DNA of 64,000 nucleotides from an uncultured Paracoccaceae bacterium (GTDB lineage Bacteria > Pseudomonadota > Alphaproteobacteria > Rhodobacterales > Rhodobacteraceae): NCBI GenBank assembly GCA_943787985.1, contig CALSOO010000009.1, positions 62,001-126,000 on the forward strand, written 5' to 3'. The notes under the pieces were generated by a model. That model did not search any database and had not been told where the DNA came from. It saw only the letters and a program-made list of their open reading frames with translations. Shown here piece after piece: positions 47,447 through 57,899 of this stretch; position 1 is the first letter of the stretch; every line of letters begins with the position of its first letter. The translations under genes were made by a program, and so were the position numbers.

Positions 47447-48679
47447 ATGTCTATGGGTAATAAACTCGCGGGGATTTCGCGTCGGGACCTGTTCCGCGTT
47501 GCGGGTCGCTACGGAATGAGCTCCACGCTCTTGGCTGCAGGCGGTTTTGGTGGGGCAATGAGCCTTGCAAACCTCGCATCTGCTGCTGAATCCACATACG
47601 AAAAACGTTTTGCAAAACCGGCAAAGCACACGCTCAAGTTTGGCGCAGCGGGCTTCAACGCACGCAACTTGCTGATCGAACGGGCCGGCGCACTGGAATT
47701 CGCGCGTGACCTCGAATCACGTACAGACGGTGAAATCCGCGTTGAGTTCATTGGCGACAACCAAATCTGTGGCCAAACGTCCTGCGTTGAAAAATGTCAG
47801 CAAGGCATTATCGACATCTATTCGGCGTCCACACAGAACTCTGCTGGCGGCGCACCTTACCTGAACGTTCTCGACTACGCGTTTATGTTCCGTAACCGTG
47901 CGGACCAGTACCACTTCTTGTACTCGCCAAAATCCCAAGCCATGCTGCGTGATCCCTACGAAAAGCGCCACGGCCTGAAGTTCTTGTTCTCACACGCTGA
48001 ATTGCGCGGCATCCAGTTGGGTCTGGCATGGGAAGACAAGCCAACAGTCACAAGCATCGACCAGTTGGCGGGCACGAAAAACCGCGTAACAGGCACACAG
48101 CTGGGTCGCATCGCGATGGAAGCTTTGAACCTGAACCCGGTTCCGGTTGCATGGGAAGAAACGCTTGACGGTCTGAAGCAAGGCCTGATCGACGGCGCGG
48201 AAACATGGGCATCTGCGGTTGCATACGCCAACATGTCTCCTGTTGTGTCACAATCTGTGCACCTCGACTTCTTCTGCGGTACAGAAGCGACATCCATGAA
48301 CGCAGGCGTCTTTGACGGTTTGTCCGGCGAATTGCAGGACGAAGTTCTGGAATCCTCCTACTGGGCGCAAACACACGTTCAAGCGGCAAACGAAGCTGCC
48401 TTGGTGAAAACTGTTGGTCAGTCCGATCCACAGCTGCCAGGCACAATCTTTGCACAAAACAACGTGCGCAACGCATTCCTGTCCGTCGAAGAGCGTCGCA
48501 AAGCCGAAGAAATGTGCTCACCAGAGTTCCAACCACAGTTGTGGGAACAATGGCGCGAGCGCCTGAACGGCTGGCAAGGTGGTGCGGACACGTATCAGGA
48601 AATCTACGACGAAGTGCGTACAATCGACGGCGACACACTGCCAGAGAATGTTGAACCACGTCGCTGGTGGAAAGCTTAA
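47447..48679 (+). CDS. dctP: TRAP transporter substrate-binding protein (DctP), system 2, Tat-exported
   Basis: 410 residues from ATG 47447 (GGGAGGAAA upstream). The N-terminus has a twin-arginine signal (SRRDLFRVAG, Arg12-Arg13, then a hydrophobic stretch ending LASAAE), unusual among DctP proteins, most of which use Sec. The DctP domain follows (LKFGAAGFNARNLLIERAGA, SIDQLAGTKNRVTGTQLGR). Two cysteines in CGQTSCVEKCQ could coordinate a metal or bridge, and may explain folding before export. A strong hairpin lies right after it, then the two permease genes. The substrate is unknown. Confidence 0.88.
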   Translation: MSMGNKLAGISRRDLFRVAGRYGMSSTLLAAGGFGGAMSLANLASAAESTYEKRFAKPAKHTLKFGAAGFNARNLLIERAGALEFARDLESRTDGEIRVEFIGDNQICGQTSCVEKCQQGIIDIYSASTQNSAGGAPYLNVLDYAFMFRNRADQYHFLYSPKSQAMLRDPYEKRHGLKFLFSHAELRGIQLGLAWEDKPTVTSIDQLAGTKNRVTGTQLGRIAMEALNLNPVPVAWEETLDGLKQGLIDGAETWASAVAYANMSPVVSQSVHLDFFCGTEATSMNAGVFDGLSGELQDEVLESSYWAQTHVQAANEAALVKTVGQSDPQLPGTIFAQNNVRNAFLSVEERRKAEEMCSPEFQPQLWEQWRERLNGWQGGADTYQEIYDEVRTIDGDTLPENVEPRRWWKA

Positions 48680-48697
48680 TTTTCCCAGTTTAGCTTT

Positions 48698-48734
48698 AAG
48701 CCGATCCGCATCCCGCGGGTCGGCTTTTTTTTTC
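48698..48734 (+). terminator. Terminator between dctP and dctQ (system 2)
   Basis: A twelve-base-pair stem (AAGCCGATCCGC / GCGGGTCGGCTT) with loop ATCCC, then ten T. Strong, yet inside an operon, so it probably sets the binding protein above the permease level. Confidence 0.82.
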
Positions 48735-48813
48735 CTGATATTTGACGGGGCGCTTAAGACCCGTTTGAATATCAAAGCGCGCAACGCCGCGTACAAAGAA
48801 GGGGGGATACCTA

Positions 48814-49482
48814 ATGTCAATTTTAGCCGAGGCAGGGTCAGTGTTACCTGCCATATTATCCGCTGACAGCTGGGAAATGAGCCAGGCATTCAAGACCAAC
48901 GGAATGTGGCTGTTCGGGTGTGTCATTACAATTATCGGGGGGGTGATTGCGTACTATCTGTATCGCTACGTCCCCTTTGTGGAGCGTCATCTGGAGCGCG
49001 GCCTGTCGGTTGCGGCCTACCTTGTGATCGCCTTGATTATTTTCTGGGGCGTCATTGACCGCTTCGTCTTTTCCAACCAGTGGTCCGGCTCTACGACTGT
49101 TCCGCCGTTTCTGTTTATGGTCATGGCGTGGTTTGCCTGTTCCTATAACGTGAAACTGCGCACGCACCTGTCCTTCAGCGAATTCCGTTCCAAAATGTCC
49201 CCGTCGCGCCAGATGGTTGTTTTGACGATGGATGCGGTTTTGTGGTTCGGGTTCTGCCTGATCGCGATTGTGACATCGCTGCGCTTTACGGTGCTGTCCG
49301 CCACCAACTTCCAAATGGTTGATGGTGTGGATGACGTGATGAAGTGGTGGTTCTATATTCTGGTGCCTATTGCCTTTGCACTGATGACGGGCCGCGTTTT
49401 TGGCAACTGGATGGAGGACTGGGGCAACTATAAATCCGGTCAACCCATCATCAAACAAGCCGTTATCGGGGGGGATGTGTAA
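48814..49482 (+). CDS. dctQ: TRAP transporter small permease (DctQ), system 2
   Basis: 222 residues with about four membrane helices (FGCVITIIGGVIAYYLY, AAYLVIALIIFWGVID, FLFMVMAWFACSYNV, WFYILVPIAFALMTG), as in DctQ. It starts with GGGGGATACCTA ahead of ATG 48814 and its TAA overlaps the first base of dctM. It forms the TRAP membrane complex with DctM of system 2. Confidence 0.88.
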   Translation: MSILAEAGSVLPAILSADSWEMSQAFKTNGMWLFGCVITIIGGVIAYYLYRYVPFVERHLERGLSVAAYLVIALIIFWGVIDRFVFSNQWSGSTTVPPFLFMVMAWFACSYNVKLRTHLSFSEFRSKMSPSRQMVVLTMDAVLWFGFCLIAIVTSLRFTVLSATNFQMVDGVDDVMKWWFYILVPIAFALMTGRVFGNWMEDWGNYKSGQPIIKQAVIGGDV

Positions 49483-50843
49483 TGACCGATGGAAGCTGGA
49501 TTACTCTTATATCTGTAGCTGTTACGATCCTGTTCATGCTGGGCACACCTGTCCTGCTGGTTATCTTTTACTGGGTCATCGGCTGTAGCTTTGTCATTGG
49601 CTTGCCAATCGACAATACAGGCAACGAACTGCTGAACGTCTTTAGCAAAGGCTTTGCCCTTCTTGCGATGCCGTTGTTTATCCTCACGGGAGACTTGATC
49701 AACCAATCGGGGATTGCACGACGATTGTCGGACTTTGCGTATTCCTGCCTTGGCTGGTTGCGCGGAGGACTGTCGATGGCGGCCATTGCGGCGTGCGGGT
49801 TGTTTGCGGCGATCTCGGGATCAAACTCTGCGACCACCGCGACCATCGGGTCGATGTTGCACCCTGAAATGGTCAAAGGCGGCTATGACGAGCGCTTCTC
49901 CGCAGCCACAGCGGCGGCGGGCGGTACGGTCGGAATCATCATCCCGCCGTCGATCATCTTCATCGTCTACGGGTTCTTGATGAACCTGCCGATCTCGGAA
50001 CTGTTCATCGCGGGCATTGTGCCCGGTGCGATGATGGTTCTGGCCATGATGACAGCAGCCTTCATCATCTGCACCATCAACGGCTGGGGCTACCTGATCA
50101 AACTGTCGCCACTGCGGGTGATCAAAACGGCCATCGGGGCATGGCTCGGGTTTTTTGCCATCGGCTTGGTGCTCTGGGGAATCTACACGGGCAAATTCTC
50201 GCCAACCGAAGCGGCGGGGGTGACGGTGGGCTTCTGTATCATCGTGGGCATGATCAGCTATCCGCTGAACAAAATCATGGGAGACAATCCTGACACGCCG
50301 GTGGAAGAGAAAAGCATCGCATCGATGTTTGTGGTCGAAGGGTTCACGCTGACAAGCCTGCCAAACGTGGTGTCACGGTCGGCACAGATCACAGGGATTC
50401 TGGTGCCTCTGATCGCGGTGTCCGTGGCGATGCAACAGGTGATGTCATCACTGGGGGCCAAAGAGGTCATCGGGGACTTCGTCACCGGGATGGGGGGATA
50501 CCACGCGGTGTTGTTCACATCGATGGTGATCGTGTTCATCACAGGAATGATCCTTGAATCACTGCCGGTGACAATCATCCTCGCACCGATCCTGGCGCCC
50601 ATCGCGGCGTCCGTGGGGATCGATCCGATCCACTTTGCGGTGATCTTCCTTGTGGGGGCATCCATCGGGTTCATCACACCGCCCTATGGCCTGAACCTCT
50701 ATGTGGCATCGGGGGTGACGGGAGTGCCGTACTTCAGATTGCTGCGCTACATCGTACCCTACCTGATCGCTTTGATCTCTACATGGATGTTGGTGGCACT
50801 GACGCCAAGCCTGTCCTTGTATTTGGTAGAGCTCGCACGATAA
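49482..50843 (+). CDS. dctM: TRAP transporter large permease (DctM), system 2
   Basis: 453 residues, about 12 helices. DctM motifs are clear: LPLFILTGDLINQSGIARRL near the start (shorter form MPLFILTGDLINQSG), AAISGSNSATTATIGSMLHP, GIIIPPSIIFIVYG, and TPPYGLNLYVASG near the end. It is coupled to dctQ by a one-base overlap and followed by a perfect terminator hairpin. It imports the solute captured by the Tat-exported binding protein. Confidence 0.92.
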   Translation: MTDGSWITLISVAVTILFMLGTPVLLVIFYWVIGCSFVIGLPIDNTGNELLNVFSKGFALLAMPLFILTGDLINQSGIARRLSDFAYSCLGWLRGGLSMAAIAACGLFAAISGSNSATTATIGSMLHPEMVKGGYDERFSAATAAAGGTVGIIIPPSIIFIVYGFLMNLPISELFIAGIVPGAMMVLAMMTAAFIICTINGWGYLIKLSPLRVIKTAIGAWLGFFAIGLVLWGIYTGKFSPTEAAGVTVGFCIIVGMISYPLNKIMGDNPDTPVEEKSIASMFVVEGFTLTSLPNVVSRSAQITGILVPLIAVSVAMQQVMSSLGAKEVIGDFVTGMGGYHAVLFTSMVIVFITGMILESLPVTIILAPILAPIAASVGIDPIHFAVIFLVGASIGFITPPYGLNLYVASGVTGVPYFRLLRYIVPYLIALISTWMLVALTPSLSLYLVELAR

Positions 50844-50857
50844 GATTGGCAGAACAC

Positions 50858-50892
50858 AAGGACCGGCCAAAGCCTATGGGCCGGTCCTTTTT
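50858..50892 (+). terminator. Rho-independent terminator of TRAP operon 2
   Basis: A perfect eleven-base-pair stem (AAGGACCGGCC / GGCCGGTCCTT) with a ten-base loop and a short T run. It ends 22 bases before the IclR gene, which must therefore have its own promoter or receive readthrough. Confidence 0.82.
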
Positions 50893-50914
50893 AAAACTAG
50901 GATAATACTGCGCA

Positions 50915-51694
50915 ATGCCGGCCGACGGGGCAAAAGATAAAACAGGGCAAATCCCTACGAACCTGCGGCTTCTGCTGCTGGTCGAAGAAGTCGCCAAAGC
51001 CGGAGTGCCGGTGACGCCCTCCGATCTTGTGGAAACACTCGGACTGCCCAAACCCACCGTACACCGCCTGTTCCACACCGCCGAAAGCGAAGGGTTCCTG
51101 CAACGGGACATCGACGGGCGCAGCTATGGGCCGGGGCCACGGCTGCGCAGACTGTCGGTGCACACGCTCAGCTCGCAACGGCTGCGGGCGCTGCGATTGA
51201 CGATCCTCAACCAGGTGGTCGAAGAGATCGAAGAGACCTGCAACATCTCCGTGCCGGACAGGGACGGGATGATCTACCTTGACCGGATCGAAACAAAATG
51301 GCCGCTGCGGATCCAGCTGCCCATCGGAACACAAGTGCCATTCCACTGCACAGCGTCCGGAAAAATGTATCTCAGCACGCTGAACCAGCGCTACCTTGAC
51401 CGCTACCTCGGGGCGCAAGAACTTTCACGACGGACGGACAAAACGATCACGGACATCGCAGATCTCAAGGCTGAATTGTCCCTGACACGCAAACGGGGCT
51501 ACGCCACGGACGACGAGGAATTCATGGACGGGATGGTCGCAATTGCCGTGCCGATCATCGACGATCAAAACCGGCTGGTGTCGACACTGTCCACCCACAC
51601 GCCCTGCCAACGGCTGACGCTGGAACAGCTCAAAACGCGGCTGCCCAAATTACAAAACGGGGCCATGCGGCTCTCGGACCTGCTGCTCAGCTAG
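50915..51694 (+). CDS. IclR-family transcriptional regulator
   Basis: 259 residues. An N-terminal winged helix-turn-helix (TPSDLVETLGLPKPTVHRLF, residues ~30-60) is followed by the IclR effector domain (PFHCTASGKMYLSTL, RKRGYATDDEEFMDGMVAIA). It probably controls TRAP operon 2, the divergent GMC gene or the formaldehyde dehydrogenase gene next to it, through operators such as the repeat at 47401. The ligand is unknown. It ends with TAG. The ribosome site is weak (AGGATAATACTGCGCA). Confidence 0.88.
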   Translation: MPADGAKDKTGQIPTNLRLLLLVEEVAKAGVPVTPSDLVETLGLPKPTVHRLFHTAESEGFLQRDIDGRSYGPGPRLRRLSVHTLSSQRLRALRLTILNQVVEEIEETCNISVPDRDGMIYLDRIETKWPLRIQLPIGTQVPFHCTASGKMYLSTLNQRYLDRYLGAQELSRRTDKTITDIADLKAELSLTRKRGYATDDEEFMDGMVAIAVPIIDDQNRLVSTLSTHTPCQRLTLEQLKTRLPKLQNGAMRLSDLLLS

Positions 51695-51786
51695 GCTGTA
51701 GCGTTTCAAATTTTGCACAGCGGCCATCTTGACAGTTGCGCGCTGGAACTGCCTTGATCGCCGCAATATATGAATGGAGAAATTCG

Positions 51787-52902
<1,116 letters not shown>

Positions 52903-52927
52903 ACACGCCATCGCTGACGCAGTTTCA

Positions 52928-52957
52928 AACGCCGCATGTGGAAACGCATGCGGCGTT
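52928..52957 (+). terminator. Hairpin after adhC
   Basis: A perfect eleven-base-pair stem (AACGCCGCATG / CATGCGGCGTT) with loop TGGAAACG, 25 bases after the stop. No T run, so it may be a weak terminator or an mRNA 3' stabiliser. Confidence 0.6.
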
Positions 52958-53006
52958 ATCTATTGAGGGGGGAGAACGTGATGGGAATTGATCGCGGGGG
53001 ATCATA

Positions 53007-53252
53007 ATGGAAATTGTCGATTGCGCGGATCAGACATCCTTCTGGCCGTTTTTGCTTTTTGTCATCGGGAACGCGGTCACGACCATCCTGATCGCGCGCC
53101 GCAACGGGTTTGGTCTCAGGGACACCGGTTTGGCCATGATCGGGCGGCGTAGTTTTCAGCGCACCGGTTTGATCAACCTGTGTCAGGCTGTCTCGCTCAC
53201 GCTGCCGCTAGGGCTGTGGGTTTGGAGCATCATGGGATGCACATCAGGCTAA
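53007..53252 (+). CDS. Small membrane protein, unknown
   Basis: 81 residues, with GGGGGATC upstream of ATG 53007. Two hydrophobic segments (FWPFLLFVIGNAVTTILIA near residues 12-30, and NLCQAVSLTLPLGLWVWSIM near 57-76) flank a short basic loop, so a two-pass inner-membrane protein is likely. I do not recognise it. It stands alone between the adhC hairpin and a 264-base gap. Confidence 0.55.
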   Translation: MEIVDCADQTSFWPFLLFVIGNAVTTILIARRNGFGLRDTGLAMIGRRSFQRTGLINLCQAVSLTLPLGLWVWSIMGCTSG

Positions 53253-53326
53253 AGGTTAACGCGCCTGAGCAGGTTACCAAGGTGTTAACGGGCAAGGGGG
53301 CCATGTTTTGTGACATTCGGGACCAG

Positions 53327-53412
53327 TTTTGTACAACACGGGTCTTTTGGGGCTGAAAGGGGCAGAAAACGGACCTGTGTGTTGTAACAAACCGCCTCTG
53401 TTTTGTACAAAA
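53327..53412. promoter_or_regulatory. Paired TTTTGTACAA palindromes upstream of the molybdenum hydroxylase genes
   Basis: TTTTGTACAA occurs at 53327-53336 and, as the perfect palindrome TTTTGTACAAAA, at 53401-53412; a partial copy (TTTTGTGACA) lies at 53305. The centres are 75 bases apart, about seven helical turns, as for a looping repressor. They lie 105-190 bases before the iron-sulfur subunit gene. Confidence 0.5.
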
Positions 53413-53516
53413 TTGTCCGTTTCAGCCTGCGTGCGCCGCGTTAATCTGACAGATGACAGGTTTTCTTATCCTGAATTTGCCCTATATGTGGACCAACCAG
53501 TTTAGGGAGCGCAGCT

Positions 53517-53975
53517 ATGAAACTCACCGTCAACGGAACCGATCACGAGGTCGATGTCGAAGAAGATATGCCGCTTTTGTGGGTGCTGCGCGATGCGTTG
53601 GGCTACACAGGCGTCAAATACGGTTGCGGCGTTGCGCAATGCGGTGCTTGCACTGTCCACATCGACGGTGAGGCCGTAAAATCCTGTCAAATCAGTGCGA
53701 TGGACGTCGAAAGCCCCGTTACCACAATCGAGGGTTTGGGCACTCCGGACGCTCTGCACAGCGTGCAAGAGGCATGGATCGAACATCAAGTCGCCCAATG
53801 CGGGTATTGCCAGTCGGGCCAGATCATGGCTGCTGCCGCCTTCCTTGCCGTGACGCCAAACCCGTCGGACGGCGACATCGACGAGGCCATGTCCTCCAAC
53901 CTGTGTCGTTGCGGCACATACCCCCGTATCCGCGCCGCTGTGAAAACCGCCGCCACAAAATTGAACGGAGCGTAA
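53517..53975 (+). CDS. iorA: Isoquinoline 1-oxidoreductase-type small subunit, two [2Fe-2S] clusters
   Basis: 152 residues. The plant-type cluster is bound by [11 protein letters not shown] with Cys37, Cys42, Cys45 and Cys57, and the second by QCGYCQSGQ and [10 protein letters not shown] (Cys95, Cys98, Cys130, Cys132). This is the electron-transfer subunit of a xanthine-oxidase-family hydroxylase. It starts at ATG 53517 with AGGGAGCG upstream and is followed after four bases by the molybdenum subunit. It has no own export signal and probably travels with the Tat-signal-bearing large subunit. Confidence 0.93.
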   Translation: MKLTVNGTDHEVDVEEDMPLLWVLRDALGYTGVKYGCGVAQCGACTVHIDGEAVKSCQISAMDVESPVTTIEGLGTPDALHSVQEAWIEHQVAQCGYCQSGQIMAAAAFLAVTPNPSDGDIDEAMSSNLCRCGTYPRIRAAVKTAATKLNGA

Positions 53976-53979
53976 GCCC

Positions 53980-56220
53980 ATGAGTAAGCTAGGAAAAATC
54001 GCACGCCGTACATTTCTAATCGGCTCTGCTGCCATCGTTGGCGGCGTCGCATTCGGCTACTACGCCTACAAAAAACCGGCCGTAAATCCACTGCTGGACG
54101 GCTTGGCGGACGGCGAAGCCGCCTTGACGCCATACGTTAAAATCGACGCATCCGGCATCACCCTGATCACGCCACGTGCTGACAGTGGGCAGGGCGCATA
54201 TTCTGTCCAAGCCATTATGATTGCAGAAGAATTGGATGTGGAGCTTGACCAGTTCAAGGTCGATCCCGGCGTCCCGTCCGCCGCCTATTACAACACGGCC
54301 CTTGCCGCTGAATCCGCGCCGTTCCCGTCCACCGATGACAGCTTTACCGCCAACACGATGCGCGGTGTGATGGACGCGATGATGAAGTTCATGAGCATGG
54401 ACATCACCGGCGGTTCCACCACCGTCCCTGACGGCTACACAAAACTGCGCGTCGCCGGTGCTGTGGCGCGCGAAACTCTCAAGGCCGCAGCCTCCCAAAA
54501 GACGGGTGTGCCAGTGGGGCAGTTGAAGACGTCTAAAGGGGCTGTTCAACTCCCTGACGGGACCGAAATTCTATATACCGATCTTGCGTCCGAGGCGGGG
54601 CAGATTGAGCCTGTGGAAGAGGTTCAGTTGCGCGATCCCTCCACTTGGCGCTTCATGGGGAAACCAACCCAACGTATTGATATTGTTTCAAAATCAACGG
54701 GAACGCAAAGCTATGGGATTGACTTCAAGGTCGATGGGATGGTTCATGCTATGGTGCGCACCAACCCTCGACGCGGTGGGGCAATGTTGAGCTTTGATGC
54801 CACTGAGGCCGAAGCCATGCGCGGTGTGCAAAAGGTCATGCAAATCAGCACTGGTGTGGCCGTCATTGCAGACAACACATGGCGCGCCATTCAGGCTGCA
54901 AACGCGGTAGAAATTGAATGGGGCACGGCCCCGTATCCACCCGAAATGGACGCCCATTGGCAAACCTTGTCGGACAGTTTCACCCCCGATCTTGTCGACA
55001 GCACACTGCGCGATGACGGTGACATTGAGGCGGCCGAAAACGGCGCTGATGTGATTGAGGCCGAGTACCGCGCCCCCTACCTTGCCCACGCTCCGCTTGA
55101 GCCTATTTCAGCGACAGTCCACGTTCAGGACGGCCGTGTTGACGTTTGGACCGGCACCCAGATTCCTAGTTTTTTGCGGTCCAATGTGGCGGACATTACA
55201 GGCGTTGAGAATGAAAATGTTCATATCCACATGTTGGTGATGGGCGGCAGCTTCGGGCACCGCCTTGAGGCGCGCGTCGTCAAGGAAGCGGCTGAAATCG
55301 CTAGAGAAATGAAGGGCACGCCCGTCAAGCTGACGTACAGCCGTGAAGAAGACTTGACCCACAACGACACCCGCCAGATCGCCATGGCGCGCGGACGCGG
55401 GACCGTCAGGGACGGCAAAGTCCAAAGCCTTGATCTGGGCATCGCAATGCCGTCAGTCATCGCAAGCCAAATGGGGCGTCAGGGCATGTCGGTCCCTGGT
55501 CCCGACACGCAAATCGTGGCGGGCGCTTGGGAGCAGCCATTGAGCATCCCGAATTACCGCGTGACGGGCTACCGTGCGCCCGAATTGGCGCCTATCTCCA
55601 GCTGGCGTTCGGTTGGTGCATCCTCCAACGGGTTCTTCCATGATGTGTTTCTGGATGAATTGATCAACGCGGCCGGTGCTGACCCTATGGAAGAACGTAT
55701 CCGCCTGTGCTGGCATGATCCTTCGCGTAAAGTATTGGAAAAAGTCGCAGAAATGTCGAGTTGGGGCGGTGCACTAAAACCCGACCAAGGGCGCGGCGTG
55801 GCGTTTTGCATGTCCTTTGGTGTGCCAACTGCTGAAGTGGTCGAGGTCACAAACACAGACGACGGCATCCGCCTCGATCGGGTTTGGGTCGCCGCGGATG
55901 TGGGCAAGGTCGTTGATCCGGTCAACTTTGAAAACATGGTGCAAGGCGGCGTGGTTTGGGGGTTGGGGCATGCGATTATGTCGGAAATCACCTACTCTGA
56001 TGGCATGACCGAACAAGAAAACTACGACACCTACGAGTCGATGCGGATGTATCAAGTGCCGCAGATCGAAGTCGCGGGCCTCGAGAACGCAGAGCAAGTG
56101 CGAGGTATTGGCGAACCGATGGTGCCACCCGCCGCCGCCGCATTGTCCAACGCGATTTTTGCAGCGACAGGGCAGCGCATTCGCGAAATGCCAATGAACA
56201 AGTTCATCGACTTCGTCTAA
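53980..56220 (+). CDS. iorB: Isoquinoline 1-oxidoreductase-type molybdopterin subunit, Tat-exported
   Basis: 746 residues. The N-terminus is a twin-arginine signal (IARRTFLIGSAAIVGGVAFG, Arg9-Arg10). Xanthine-dehydrogenase-family motifs follow: MVMGGSFGHRLE-type moco loop (LVMGGSFGHRLEARV), TYSREEDLTHNDTRQIA, SWRSVGASSNGFFHDVFLDE, and GIGEPMVPPAAAALSNAIF with the catalytic Glu. The enzyme oxidises N-heterocycles or aldehydes in the periplasm with electrons passed to the small subunit. The maturation genes usually linked to it (XdhC/CoxI type) are not in the window. Confidence 0.92.
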   Translation: MSKLGKIARRTFLIGSAAIVGGVAFGYYAYKKPAVNPLLDGLADGEAALTPYVKIDASGITLITPRADSGQGAYSVQAIMIAEELDVELDQFKVDPGVPSAAYYNTALAAESAPFPSTDDSFTANTMRGVMDAMMKFMSMDITGGSTTVPDGYTKLRVAGAVARETLKAAASQKTGVPVGQLKTSKGAVQLPDGTEILYTDLASEAGQIEPVEEVQLRDPSTWRFMGKPTQRIDIVSKSTGTQSYGIDFKVDGMVHAMVRTNPRRGGAMLSFDATEAEAMRGVQKVMQISTGVAVIADNTWRAIQAANAVEIEWGTAPYPPEMDAHWQTLSDSFTPDLVDSTLRDDGDIEAAENGADVIEAEYRAPYLAHAPLEPISATVHVQDGRVDVWTGTQIPSFLRSNVADITGVENENVHIHMLVMGGSFGHRLEARVVKEAAEIAREMKGTPVKLTYSREEDLTHNDTRQIAMARGRGTVRDGKVQSLDLGIAMPSVIASQMGRQGMSVPGPDTQIVAGAWEQPLSIPNYRVTGYRAPELAPISSWRSVGASSNGFFHDVFLDELINAAGADPMEERIRLCWHDPSRKVLEKVAEMSSWGGALKPDQGRGVAFCMSFGVPTAEVVEVTNTDDGIRLDRVWVAADVGKVVDPVNFENMVQGGVVWGLGHAIMSEITYSDGMTEQENYDTYESMRMYQVPQIEVAGLENAEQVRGIGEPMVPPAAAALSNAIFAATGQRIREMPMNKFIDFV

Positions 56221-56236
56221 TCGATACAACTGCAAA

Positions 56237-56267
56237 CCGGCCGATCAGCCACGTCCTGATTGGCCGG
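56237..56267 (+). terminator. Hairpin after iorB
   Basis: A twelve-base-pair stem (CCGGCCGATCAG / CTGATTGGCCGG, one G-U pair) with loop CCACGTC, 16 bases after the stop. No T run follows, so it is a weak terminator at most. Confidence 0.6.
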
Positions 56268-56326
56268 CTCTAGACGTCCTTCAGGCATAGATTTCCAGCT
56301 TTCTGCTTTGTGTACAATTTGTATTC

Positions 56327-56821
56327 ATGAGGTGAATTCGCTGGAAACATCCTGCCAATGCCCCCCCCAAGGACCGAAAATCGAGCGCCTAGGCCCAGAT
56401 ATCGCAGGGTATCCTGACGCAATCTCGTGCGCCCGGTTCAGATCTGAATGAAGCCCGTCTGTGTGACGAATTTGATTTGTCCCGCACGCCAATGCGCAAG
56501 GTTTTGCGGGACTGGGCAGGTGCAGGATATGTGGAATTGCATGAGAACCAAGGCGCGCGGGTGACGGAGATGCCCCAAAGCAGCTTGCGTGATTTTTTCG
56601 TGGTGGCCCCGATGATGTACGGTGCAGTGCTGCGATTGGCGGCCGAATACCGTGCTGCGGCGCAGATTGCATCCCTTGAGGAGGCTCAATAGCGTTTCAA
56701 AGACGCGGTTGTGAACGGGGACGCCGCGCAGCGCGCTTTGGAGCAAGTCATTGGCACCTGCCAAACCACCATTTCCCAGAACCAGAAGGAAGGGCAATTT
56801 CATGGAATTGCTCACACATGA
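56327..56821 (+). pseudogene. GntR-family regulator relic with several stop codons
   Basis: From ATG 56327 the frame reads a GntR helix-turn-helix (ILTQSRAPGSDLNEARLCDE, then FDLSRTPMRKVLRDWAGAGY) and the start of an FCD ligand domain. It is broken by TGA at 56333-56335, TAG at 56390-56392 and TAG at 56690-56692 (context CAA TAG CGT). The C-terminal part is lost; the frame degenerates and closes at 56819-56821 inside the next relic. The regulator once probably controlled the aldehyde dehydrogenase, FAD oxidoreductase and MttB genes whose remnants follow. Confidence 0.75.
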
Positions 56822-57395
56822 AGAATATCGCGCCATGGCTGCCGAGATGGATTTTGCCACGGCGGCGTTTGTCGACGGGGGCTATCGCCCTGCGCTGTCC
56901 GGCGAAACTTTTGAGACGCTAAACCCTGCGACAGGGGACAAACTGGCAGATGTTGCGGCTTGCGCTGCGCAGGACGTTGATTTTTGAGTGTCCAAAGCCC
57001 GCGCGGCGTTTGAAGACGGCCGTTGGTCGCGCATGCGCCCTTCTGCGCGCAAGGATATTCTGGCCCGCTTTGCCACGCTGGTGACCCGAAACGCGCAGGA
57101 ACTGGCGGTGATGGAGAGCCTTGATAGCGGCAAGACAATTTTTGATTGCGAGACCGTGGACATCCCCGAGACGATCCACTGCATCAAGTGGCGTGCAGAG
57201 GTTTCTGACAAGATCTATGATCAGGTCGCGCCTGCGTCCGATGATCATATCGCCATGGCGGTGCGTGTGCCGATCGGCGTGGTGCGCCTTGTGCTGCCTT
57301 GGAATTTTCCGTTGCTGGTGTTGGCGTGGAAAATCGGGCCTGCCTTGGCCACTGGATGCAGCGTGGTTGTCAAACCTGACGCGTGGCCCTTTGTG
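56802..57395 (+). pseudogene. Aldehyde dehydrogenase relic (N-terminal half only)
   Basis: From ATG 56802 it encodes a recognisable aldehyde dehydrogenase N-terminus (AAFVDGGYRPALSGETFETL, ARAAFEDGRWSRM, the oxyanion region LVLPWNFPLLVLAWK, VVVKPD). There is an in-frame TGA at 56985-56987, and the sequence stops at VVVKPDAWPF, well before the catalytic Cys. It continues in frame into a fragment of a different protein, so a deletion removed the second half of this gene and the first part of the next. Confidence 0.85.
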
Positions 57396-57899
57396 CAGCG
57401 GTGCAAATTCGATGCGCGCTTTCCCCGGATGGCGGGGATGCGCATGGCACACGAATGGGCGGGACACTTGTGCCGGAGCCTGAACGGTTTGGCCAAATGC
57501 GCGGAGATCGCGGTCGGTGTTTTCAGCTCTTGCGTCCAGAACGGACTAGGCACCGCGCGCGGCACGCTGACGGGGATCGCAGCGGCCGAAATGGCCTACG
57601 GGGTCACGTGCGAAATGACGCGGTTTTTCAAAGGCGAAGCCACGCCCAAAGCTTTGCCGCCAGAGCCCTTTGCGACGCTGGGGGCCAATGCCTATTTGCA
57701 TTGGAAAGAATGGCGCGCAGGTGCGGAGCAGAGCGGTGTCGTAGGGCGCCAAAAGTCCGGTTTGGGCACCCGATTTCGATTTTTGCAATGCGGCTCATAT
57801 CTGCAAGAATGGCCGCTTTCCAAAAAGATGCGGCTGGTCGCAGCGTGTTTGCGTCCCTATTGTGCGCCTCAACAAAACAAAAATGAGCAGGTAACGGAC
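57396..57899 (+). pseudogene. FAD-dependent (DadA-like) oxidoreductase relic, C-terminal end only
   Basis: About 125 codons resemble the C-terminus of glycine/D-amino-acid oxidase-type enzymes (EWAGHLCRSLNGLAKCAEIA, SSCVQNGLGTARGTLTGIAA, LPPEPFATLGANAYLHWKEW). The N-terminal FAD domain is missing, removed with the aldehyde dehydrogenase C-terminus by one deletion. From about 57770 the sequence is no longer recognisable and runs without a stop into the deacetylase gene. Base composition changes to more A+T near the end. Confidence 0.75.
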
